Shown here: piece after piece, positions 22,118 to 27,424 of the stretch | How positions within the stretch are numbered: position 1 is the first letter of the stretch | Layout of the letters: every line of letters begins with the position of its first letter | NCBI GenBank assembly: GCA_910579395.1 | Contig: CAJTUC010000044.1 | Span: 1 to 27,424, forward strand | Source: an uncultured Lachnospiraceae bacterium | Lineage (GTDB): Bacteria > Bacillota > Clostridia > Lachnospirales > Lachnospiraceae | Direction: 5' to 3' | DNA: 27,424 nucleotides | Position numbers and translations under genes: made by a program | Notes under the pieces: generated by a model | What the model was told of the DNA's origin: nothing | What the model saw: only the letters and a program-made list of their open reading frames with translations | Database searches by the model: none

Positions 22118-23190
22118 AGAAAAATTTTTTTGCAGCTTTCATTTTCATATTGACTTTATTGACCGGCTGCAACAGCACGGATAACAACTCACAACAGAGC
22201 AGCGTACAGCAGGATTCTGCAGTGCAAAGCCAGCAGACGGCGGAATCCGCAGGGGAAGGACAGCCACAGGCAGAGGCGCAGCAAACGGCAGAACAGCAAG
22301 CAGAGCTGCCGTCAGGGAATACAGACGCAGGATTTGGCTTTGAGGCGTTGGAAGGCAGGGTTTTTGACTTTAGCAGCGGTGCAGGGGCCTGGTGCACGGA
22401 ACTTTCTATTAACAGTGACGGCACATTCAAAGGGATTTATAGTGACAGCGATATGGGTGACACAGGAGATGACTATCCGAACGGTACCAGATATTATTGC
22501 AGCTTTACGGGTAAATTTGGAAACTTGGAAAAGGTGGATGAATTTACTTTTAAGATGAAGCTGGTTTCCCTTTTGTATGATGATGAACCGGATAAAGAGG
22601 AGATTATTGACGGTATTCGTTATATCTATTCCTCTGCCTATGGGCTGGTCGGCGGTACGGATTTCCTTCTGTATCTTCCGGGCGCGAAGCTTGCGGATCT
22701 TCCGGAGGGATACCGCGGCTGGGTCGGTTACTATTATCTGGAAAGTACGACGGAGACAGAACTTCCCTTCTATGGGCTTTACAATTTGAATGAAGAAAAC
22801 GGTTTTTCCAGTCATGTATATGAACAGCAGAGCCTGGCGGAAAGGGTTGCGATGGAAATTTCTTTTGCGGAAGAGCGCGGCGCGGAACTGGAAGCCCAAA
22901 TACAGGAAGCTTCCTCACAGGGGGATATGAATGCGGCCGGCGCGGAATTGTTCCGGACATGGGATGATGCACTCAATACTGTGTGGAAATTGCTGGAATC
23001 GGAGCTTGATGCGGAAACAATGGAAACTCTGCGGGCGGAGGAAAGAGAATGGATTGCCGTCAAAGATGCGGCGGTGGAGGCAGCCGGACAGGAATTTGAA
23101 GGCGGCAGTCTGCAGCCGATGGCAGAAGCCATGAAGGCGGCGGAACTGACAAAGGAAAGGGTGTATGAGCTGGCAGAGTATGCACAATAG
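22114..23190 (+). CDS. Lipoprotein with C-terminal LprI-like (DUF1311) domain
   Basis: A 358-residue predicted lipoprotein. The signal peptide ends LLTGC with Cys19. A ~50-residue Gln/Ser/Ala-rich linker follows, then a β-rich domain at ~70-230 (FSSGAGAWCTELSINSDGTFKGIYSDSD, FTGKFGNL). The C-terminal ~90 residues (ELFRTWDDALNTVWKLLESEL, REWIAVKDAA, ELTKERVYEL) match the helical LprI/DUF1311 pattern, named for a lysozyme-inhibitor lipoprotein. It is exported and membrane-anchored; the actual ligand is unknown. The start is coupled to the small frame upstream, with GGGAG before ATG 22114. Confidence 0.82.
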   Translation: MKKNFFAAFIFILTLLTGCNSTDNNSQQSSVQQDSAVQSQQTAESAGEGQPQAEAQQTAEQQAELPSGNTDAGFGFEALEGRVFDFSSGAGAWCTELSINSDGTFKGIYSDSDMGDTGDDYPNGTRYYCSFTGKFGNLEKVDEFTFKMKLVSLLYDDEPDKEEIIDGIRYIYSSAYGLVGGTDFLLYLPGAKLADLPEGYRGWVGYYYLESTTETELPFYGLYNLNEENGFSSHVYEQQSLAERVAMEISFAEERGAELEAQIQEASSQGDMNAAGAELFRTWDDALNTVWKLLESELDAETMETLRAEEREWIAVKDAAVEAAGQEFEGGSLQPMAEAMKAAELTKERVYELAEYAQ

Positions 23191-23213
23191 TTTTATGTGT
23201 GGTGCAGAACAGA

Positions 23214-23255
23214 AAAGCATACAGTCCGAATTGGATGATTCGGGGTGTATGCTTT
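23214..23255. terminator. Bidirectional terminator between lipoprotein and P-type ATPase genes
   Basis: AAAGCATACA (23214-23223) pairs with TGTATGCTTT (23246-23255), and inside it CCGAAT pairs with ATTCGG (23226-23231 with 23238-23243). Short T runs flank it on both strands. It sits between convergent stops at 23190 and 23271. Confidence 0.7.
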
Positions 23256-23270
23256 CGTAACTTTGTCGGT

Positions 23271-25154
23271 TTACAGATTGTGTACCCGCAGGGCCCGTAT
23301 CGCATTCAGGACCGCGATGACCATGACGCCGACGTCTGCAAAGATGGCGAACCACATATTGGCGATGCCGAGGGCGCCGAGTCCGAGGCAGGCAAATTTG
23401 ATGACCAGTGCAAAGATGATGTTCTGATAGACGATGGAAAGGCATTTTCTGGAAATTTTAATGCCTTTGGCAATCTTCATCGGGTCATCGTCCATCAAAA
23501 CGACGTCCGCGGCTTCGATTGCCGCATCGGAGCCCATCGCGCCCATCGCGATGCCGATATCCGCACGGGACAGAACAGGTGCATCGTTGATACCGTCGCC
23601 CACAAAGGCGAGTTTGGCTTTGGGCGCTTTGGTTTTTAACAGTTTTTCCACTTCGGTCACTTTATCCGCGGGAAGCAGTTCGCTGTGCACTTCGTTTACG
23701 CCAAGCTCGGAAGCGACTTTTTCTGCCACGCGCTTTGCATCGCCCGTCAGCATGACGGTTTTCTCGACGCCGGCTTTTTTCAGGGCCGCAATGGCCTCTT
23801 TGGCATTCGGTTTTTCAATGTCGGAGATGACAATGTGTCCGGCATAAGCATGATCGACCGCGATATGAATGACGGTTCCGACGCTGTGACAGTTTTCATA
23901 AGGAATGCCGAGCTGTTCCATCAGTTTCGTGTTGCCGACGGCTACCGCGGTGCCGTCTACTATGGCGGTCAGTCCGTGGCCGCTGATTTCTTCAATATTT
24001 GTTACGCGATTTCGGTCAATTTCTTTTCCATATGCTTTCTGCAGACTCTTGCTGATGGGGTGGGATGAGGCGCATTCCGCCAGCGCCGCATATTCCAACA
24101 GTTTTGTGTCGTCCATCTGGCTGTGATGGATGCCGCTTACTGCAAAAACGCCCTGTGTCAGCGTTCCGGTTTTATCGAAAACAACGACTTTTGTCTTGGA
24201 AAGGGTTTCCATGTAATTAGAGCCTTTGATCAGAATACCTTCTTTGCTTGCACCGCCGATTCCTGCAAAAAAGCTTAGCGGAATGCTGATGACGAGTGCG
24301 CATGGACAGCTTATTACAAGGAAGATCAGGGCGCGGTAAATCCAGTTGTCCCATCCGGCGGGGCTGCCCATCATCAGGTTGATGGCTGGCGGAAGGACTG
24401 CCAGTAAAAGGGCGGCAATACAGACTGCCGGGGTGTATACTTTAGCAAATTTGGAGATGAAATTTTCCGATTTGGACTTTCTGGAACTGGATTCTTCCAC
24501 AAGCTCTAAAATCCTGGAAACGGTCGATTCTCCGAATTCTTTTGTCGTTTGAATCTTCAGGACACCGGTCATATTGATACAGCCGCTGATGATCTCGTCT
24601 CCGGCACCGGCTTCGCGCGGCAGGCTTTCTCCGGTCAGCGCGCTGGTATTCAGGGAAGAAGTTCCTTCGATAATAAAGCCGTCGATCGGAACTTTTTCGC
24701 CGGGCTGTACGACGATGATACTGCCGATGCCGACCTCATCCGGGTCAACTTTTTCCAGAACGCCGCCGCGTTCGATATTCGCATAATCCGGCCGGATATC
24801 CATCAGTGCGCTGATATTTTTGCGGCTCTTGCCGACCGCATAGCTTTGGAACAGTTCGCCAATCTGGTAAAACAGCATAACGGCTATTGCTTCATTGTAG
24901 TCGCCGCTCTTTTCATAGAGTGCAAGAGCGATCGCGCCTACTGTTGCGATTGCCATCAGGAAATTCTCATCAAAGACCTGCCCGTTCAAAATTCCTTTTC
25001 CGGCTTTCAGCAGAATATCATACCCGATGATCAGATAGGCAATCATATAAAGCAGCATGCGGAGCCAGCCGGTGACGGGGATAAAATTCAGCGCAACGAG
25101 CATGGCCGCAGAAATAATGATGCGGGTCAGCATCTTTTTTTGCTTTTTTTTCAT
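23271..25154 (-). CDS. Heavy-metal (Zn/Cd/Pb-type) translocating P-type ATPase
   Basis: A P1B-type ATPase of ~627 residues that exports metal ions. It has the membrane metal motif SCPCALVIS, phosphorylation site DKTGTLT, SHPISKSL, TGD and GDGINDAPVL. The SCPCAL form, the CadC-like regulator next door and the absence of Cu-type features suggest Zn/Cd/Pb specificity. The usual N-terminal HMA domain is absent; a separate HMA gene lies upstream in the operon. I start at ATG 25154 (MKKKQKK), 9 bases after AGAGG. ATG 25160 is also possible. The in-frame TTG at 25223 has no ribosome site. Confidence 0.93.
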   Translation of the reverse strand: MKKKQKKMLTRIIISAAMLVALNFIPVTGWLRMLLYMIAYLIIGYDILLKAGKGILNGQVFDENFLMAIATVGAIALALYEKSGDYNEAIAVMLFYQIGELFQSYAVGKSRKNISALMDIRPDYANIERGGVLEKVDPDEVGIGSIIVVQPGEKVPIDGFIIEGTSSLNTSALTGESLPREAGAGDEIISGCINMTGVLKIQTTKEFGESTVSRILELVEESSSRKSKSENFISKFAKVYTPAVCIAALLLAVLPPAINLMMGSPAGWDNWIYRALIFLVISCPCALVISIPLSFFAGIGGASKEGILIKGSNYMETLSKTKVVVFDKTGTLTQGVFAVSGIHHSQMDDTKLLEYAALAECASSHPISKSLQKAYGKEIDRNRVTNIEEISGHGLTAIVDGTAVAVGNTKLMEQLGIPYENCHSVGTVIHIAVDHAYAGHIVISDIEKPNAKEAIAALKKAGVEKTVMLTGDAKRVAEKVASELGVNEVHSELLPADKVTEVEKLLKTKAPKAKLAFVGDGINDAPVLSRADIGIAMGAMGSDAAIEAADVVLMDDDPMKIAKGIKISRKCLSIVYQNIIFALVIKFACLGLGALGIANMWFAIFADVGVMVIAVLNAIRALRVHNL

Positions 25155-25229
25155 AATCATCTTCCTCTCTTCACCCTTTTTCTCCTTTTCGGGCATACGG
25201 CATAAACTTTCGGATATGCCCAAGGTGAG

Positions 25230-25448
25230 TTAAAATTCAATTTCGCAATCGGGTTCCACTTTTTTACAGGCTTTCAGGACAGCCTTCATGACCTGCTTAG
25301 GTTCCTGACCTTCTTCAAATTCAACGATCATTTTCAGCGTCATAAAATTGACGGTAGCGGAAGCGACACCGGCTGTCTTGCGGGCCGCCTCTTCCATTAA
25401 ATTAGCGCAGTTAGCGCAGTCAACTTCAATATTGTAGGTTTTTTTCAT
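25230..25448 (-). CDS. Stand-alone HMA-domain metal-binding protein
   Basis: A 72-residue heavy-metal-associated domain with the metal-binding CxxC motif DCANCAN (C11, C14) and the βαββαβ pattern. It probably delivers metal to, or regulates, the P-type ATPase encoded downstream, which lacks this domain. I start at ATG 25448, 8 bases after AAGGAG. An upstream ATG at 25490 in frame would translate through the ribosome site. It is the first gene of the metal operon, transcribed away from the ArsR gene. Confidence 0.9.
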   Translation of the reverse strand: MKKTYNIEVDCANCANLMEEAARKTAGVASATVNFMTLKMIVEFEEGQEPKQVMKAVLKACKKVEPDCEIEF

Positions 25449-25486
25449 GGTAAATTCTCCTTTTTTTAAAAATTTTTTAAAATTTA

Positions 25487-25510
25487 TCAATTAAGCACTT
25501 GTTTAATTGA
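25487..25510. promoter_or_regulatory. Palindromic operator for the ArsR-type repressor
   Basis: A perfect 8-bp inverted repeat TCAATTAA (25487-25494) and TTAATTGA (25503-25510) with an 8-base spacer. A further half-site TAATTGAA occurs at 25513-25520. Inverted AT-rich repeats of this type are usual for ArsR/SmtB regulators. It overlaps the -35 box of the regulator promoter and lies ~40 bases ahead of the HMA gene start. Confidence 0.65.
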
Positions 25511-25527
25511 ACTAATTGAAGTATACT
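25499..25527 (+). promoter_or_regulatory. Promoter of the ArsR-type gene
   Basis: TTGTTT (25499-25504) and TATACT (25522-25527), 17 bases apart. The palindromic operator covers the -35 box. Confidence 0.6.
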
Positions 25528-25557
25528 GTGTGAAAGGCAGAAAGTCAACCGACGCAG

Positions 25558-25599
25558 GAAAGTCTTTTCCAAAAAGGAGAAAGTCTTTTCCAAAAAGGA
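25558..25599 (+). repeat. 21-bp tandem duplication in the arsR leader
   Basis: Two perfect copies of GAAAGTCTTTTCCAAAAAGG plus A, at 25558-25578 and 25579-25599. Each contains AAGGAG-like sequence and can form a small CTTTTCC/GGAGAAAG hairpin. It lies between the promoter and the ribosome site of the repressor gene. Confidence 0.8.
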
Positions 25600-25641
25600 G
25601 AAAGCATAAATTTGCGGGTTGAGCAGGAAAGGAGAATTGCG

Positions 25642-26010
25642 ATGACGGAATTATCTTTGCCGCATCATCATGGAGAGGGCTGCACGGAAGAATGTCTGAA
25701 AGAACAGTTGGACAGACCGGAAGATTTTCAGGCGGTTGCCGATATTTTCAAATTGTTGGATGATACGAGCAGGGTGCGTATTTTCTGGATGCTGTGTCAC
25801 TGTGAAGAGTGTGTTATCAATATTTCCGCGATGGTAGGAATGACGAGCCCTGCGGTGTCTCATCATCTGCGGCAGTTAAAGTCGAGCGGTCTGATTGTCG
25901 GGCGCAGGGAGGGGAAAGAAGTTTATTACAGAGCGGCGGATACGGAGCAGAGCAGGCTGCTGCATCAGGCAATTGAGAAGATCATGGAAATTTCCTGCCC
26001 AAAAAGATAA
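25642..26010 (+). CDS. ArsR/SmtB family metal-responsive repressor, CadC-like
   Basis: A 122-residue winged-helix repressor. The recognition region is NISAMVGMTSPAVSHHLRQLKSSGLI, followed by the β-wing GRREGKEVYYRA. Candidate metal ligands are Cys14 and Cys18 in the N-terminal arm (plus HHH at 8-10) and Cys52, Cys54 and Cys57 in LCHCEECVIN. This C-x3-C plus CxC layout matches the Cd/Pb site of CadC. It should repress the divergent HMA/ATPase operon and itself through the palindrome at 25487. I start at ATG 25642, after AAAGGAG; the TTG at 25612 lacks one. Confidence 0.93.
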   Translation: MTELSLPHHHGEGCTEECLKEQLDRPEDFQAVADIFKLLDDTSRVRIFWMLCHCEECVINISAMVGMTSPAVSHHLRQLKSSGLIVGRREGKEVYYRAADTEQSRLLHQAIEKIMEISCPKR

Positions 26011-26029
26011 AGAAATGAGGCGTTTAGGC

Positions 26030-26116
26030 TGAAAAATCAGAGATTTTTCATAGACGTATTTATTCGTCTTGCGAATATTGGTGCCAAGACGCTTTAAGCG
26101 TCGGCGCAAATATCGC
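26030..26116. repeat. Triple-hairpin intergenic element
   Basis: Three consecutive hairpins: TGAAAAATC/GATTTTTCA (26030-26050); AGACG/CGTCT (26052-26069); and a long one at 26071-26116, GCGAATATTGGTGCC against GGCGCAAATATCGC with a GACGCTT/AAGCGTC tip. No T tract. The 10-mer TGTGAGAAAG right after it (26121-26130) recurs inverted at 17292-17301 behind rtcB. Confidence 0.65.
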
Positions 26117-26144
26117 AGATTGTGAGAAAGGCATGGTTATTCTT

Positions 26145-27026
26145 ATGAAAAATTATAACGATATTCTGCCGGGTATTACGATCGCATTTAAGGAGTACCG
26201 GTCAGAACAGGCTTTCTGTACGCACAGGGCGGAAAGGAATCTTCTGGAGATCAATTACTGCCGGAACGGCCGTATCGGCTGGAATATGCAAAACGGGCGC
26301 TCCATCTATCTCGGTCCCGGTGATTTTTCACTTCATACGAGAAATCTGTGTGCGGGTTGTGAGATGACCATTCCGAACAGTTATTATGAAGGGATTACGA
26401 TCTGCATCGATTTGGCAAAGTTCGACCAGTCGCTGCCGGAATTACTGTCAGGAACCGGCATTACAGGCAGAGCGCTTGCGGAAAAGTTCTGTTCCCGCGG
26501 CGATATTCAGCCGGAGAGGTATTTTGAAGAGCATTTCTCGGTCTTTTATGGAAATGAAAAAACGGAAAGCATTTTTGCGGGCTTTTATCAGGAAAAAGAA
26601 AATCTGCTGCGGCCTTATCTGGTGCTGAAAACACTGGAACTGCTTTTATACCTGGAAGAAGCGGAAAGCGGACAGGGAAAAGAAGCGGGCAGATACCGTT
26701 CCGAGCAGGTGGAGACAGTCCGGGAAGTACACGACTATCTTTTGCGGCATATGGACAAGCGCATTACGATTGAAGAACTGTCTCAGAAATATCTGATGAA
26801 TCCTACCACGCTGAAAGCCGTATTCAAGGAGGTCTACGGAGAATCTCTTGCCTCCCATATGAAAGAGCATCGCATGGAAAAGGCGGCGGCGCTGCTCAGC
26901 CAGACGACGGACAGCATTGCACAGATTGCAAAGGCAGTGGGCTATGGAAGCCAGAGCAGGTTTTCCACGGCGTTTCGGGAGACATATCAGATACTTCCGC
27001 TGGAGTATCGGAAGCGGCATAATTAG
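26145..27026 (+). CDS. AraC-family transcriptional regulator
   Basis: A ~293-residue regulator. The N-terminal ~170 residues form a sensor-like domain (NGRSIYLGPGDFSLHTRN resembles a cupin strand pattern). The C-terminal ~100 residues hold the double HTH of AraC (ITIEELSQKYLMNPTTLKAVFKEVYGESLASHMKEHRMEKAAALL, then SIAQIAKAVGYGSQSRFSTAFRETYQILPLEYRK). The ligand and targets are unknown. ATG 26133 sits 1 base after AAAGG and ATG 26145 13 bases after it; I take 26145, but the true start is uncertain. Confidence 0.9.
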   Translation: MKNYNDILPGITIAFKEYRSEQAFCTHRAERNLLEINYCRNGRIGWNMQNGRSIYLGPGDFSLHTRNLCAGCEMTIPNSYYEGITICIDLAKFDQSLPELLSGTGITGRALAEKFCSRGDIQPERYFEEHFSVFYGNEKTESIFAGFYQEKENLLRPYLVLKTLELLLYLEEAESGQGKEAGRYRSEQVETVREVHDYLLRHMDKRITIEELSQKYLMNPTTLKAVFKEVYGESLASHMKEHRMEKAAALLSQTTDSIAQIAKAVGYGSQSRFSTAFRETYQILPLEYRKRHN

Positions 27027-27029
27027 TTC

Positions 27030-27053
27030 CAGTTTATCTGTAACTGCTTTTTT
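27030..27053 (+). terminator. Weak terminator after the AraC-type gene
   Basis: A 5-bp stem CAGTT/AACTG (27030-27034 with 27042-27046) followed by CTTTTTT (27047-27053). Confidence 0.45.
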
Positions 27054-27060
27054 GTGCTGC

Positions 27061-27120
27061 GAACATCATTTTTAGAAACATCATTTTTAGAAACATCATT
27101 TTTAGAAACATCATTTTTAG
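27061..27120. repeat. Four tandem copies of a 15-bp repeat
   Basis: AAACATCATTTTTAG repeats at 27061, 27076, 27091 and 27106; the first copy begins GAA instead of AAA. It lies between the AraC terminator and the tRNA promoter. Copies abut without spacers. Confidence 0.9.
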
Positions 27121-27132
27121 AAAATTTTCCTC

Positions 27133-27161
27133 TTGCTAAATGGGACGAAGTATGGTATTAT
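27133..27161 (+). promoter_or_regulatory. Promoter of the tRNA cluster
   Basis: TTGCTA (27133-27138) and TATTAT (27156-27161), 17 bases apart; the first tRNA starts 29 bases after the -10 box. Confidence 0.7.
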
Positions 27162-27190
27162 ATCATTCGTTAGGTTGCTTGTGAGAGCAT

Positions 27191-27262
27191 GGCTCCGTGG
27201 TCAAGCGGTTAAGACATCGCCCTTTCACGGCGGTAACACGGGTTCGATTCCCGTCGGAGTCA
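27191..27262 (+). tRNA. tRNA-Glu (anticodon TTC)
   Basis: Acceptor GGCTCCG pairs with CGGAGTC (one G-U), anticodon arm CGCC-CTTTCAC-GGCG with anticodon TTC, T arm ACGGG-TTCGATT-CCCGT. The discriminator base is A; CCA is not encoded. Confidence 0.97.
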
Positions 27263-27271
27263 TTTTCGTTT

Positions 27272-27344
27272 GCCGATATGGCTCAATTGGCAGAGCAGCT
27301 GATTTGTAATCAGCAGGTTAACGGTTCGAGTCCGTTTATCGGCT
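27272..27344 (+). tRNA. tRNA-Thr (anticodon TGT)
   Basis: Acceptor GCCGATA/TATCGGC, D arm GCTC/GAGC, anticodon arm GCTGA-TTTGTAA-TCAGC with anticodon TGT, T arm AACGG-TTCGAGT-CCGTT. CCA is not encoded. Confidence 0.97.
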
Positions 27345-27349
27345 TATAT

Positions 27350-27424
27350 GGATGGATTCCCGAGTGGCCAAAGGGGACAGACTGTAAATCTGCTGCAAAT
27401 TGCTTCGGTGGTTCGAATCCACCT
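27350..27424 (+). tRNA. tRNA-Tyr (anticodon GTA), cut by the window end
   Basis: Begins GGATGGA; anticodon arm CAGA-CTGTAAA-TCTG with anticodon GTA; a long class II variable arm and T arm GGTGG-TTCGAAT-CCACC are visible. The 3' acceptor strand lies beyond the window. Confidence 0.93.

Noticed and set aside
27061..27120. CRISPR-like array
   Set aside because: Repeats are 15 bp and abut without unique spacers; it is a simple tandem repeat.

Overview
The window looks like a chromosomal segment of an anaerobic, spore-forming Firmicute, most likely a Lachnospiraceae-type Clostridium relative. The basis is a collagen-like spore-surface type protein, strong AGGAGG ribosome sites, a complete Opp peptide transporter with a Clostridia-style M3 oligopeptidase beside it, paired WYL regulators, and moderate GC. 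This assignment is by gene content only. No insertion sequence, prophage or CRISPR array was seen.

Layout. 1-657: 3' part of a collagen-like (Gly-X-Y) protein gene. 1000-3224: M3 oligopeptidase and a small membrane protein. 3302-10916: oppABCDF operon plus a small membrane protein, with a clear promoter, an internal hairpin after oppA and a 19-bp bidirectional terminator. 10914-14224 (minus): a TRIC/YicG-like membrane protein, a decayed MATE/ABC relic (plus strand), and two WYL-domain regulators. 14491-15747: a tiny lipoprotein, a P-loop kinase-like protein and a NUDIX hydrolase, closed by a strong terminator. 15986-19134: the RNA ligase RtcB, about 800 bases of highly structured non-coding DNA, and a slipin/SPFH protein. 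19139-21796: a TetR relic and a BceAB-like ABC system (minus) whose ATPase carries an N-terminal XRE helix-turn-helix domain. 21980-23190: a small coupled ORF and an LprI-like lipoprotein. 23271-26010: a Zn/Cd/Pb-type P-type ATPase with a stand-alone HMA protein (minus), divergent from a CadC-like ArsR repressor with a palindromic operator between them. 26145-27026: an AraC-type regulator. 27191-end: tRNA-Glu, tRNA-Thr and a cut-off tRNA-Tyr.

The most notable element lies between rtcB and the slipin gene. Bases 17494-17556 fold as a circularly permuted tRNA: the 3' strand of the anticodon stem, a 5-nt variable loop and the T arm come first. They are joined through a 4-bp acceptor-like stem capped by a GNRA-type tetraloop (GTGA) to U8-A9, the D arm and the 5' strand of the anticodon stem. 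An outer 10-bp helix (17475-17484 with 17569-17580) extends the anticodon stem. This is the architecture described for bacterial Y RNAs of the YrlA class, which mimic tRNA without a free CCA end. No Ro60/TROVE gene and no archease are in the window, so this may be a Ro-less (or Ro in trans) RtcB / Y-like RNA / slipin RNA-repair module. A second T-arm-like hairpin and a multibranched structure lie beside it.
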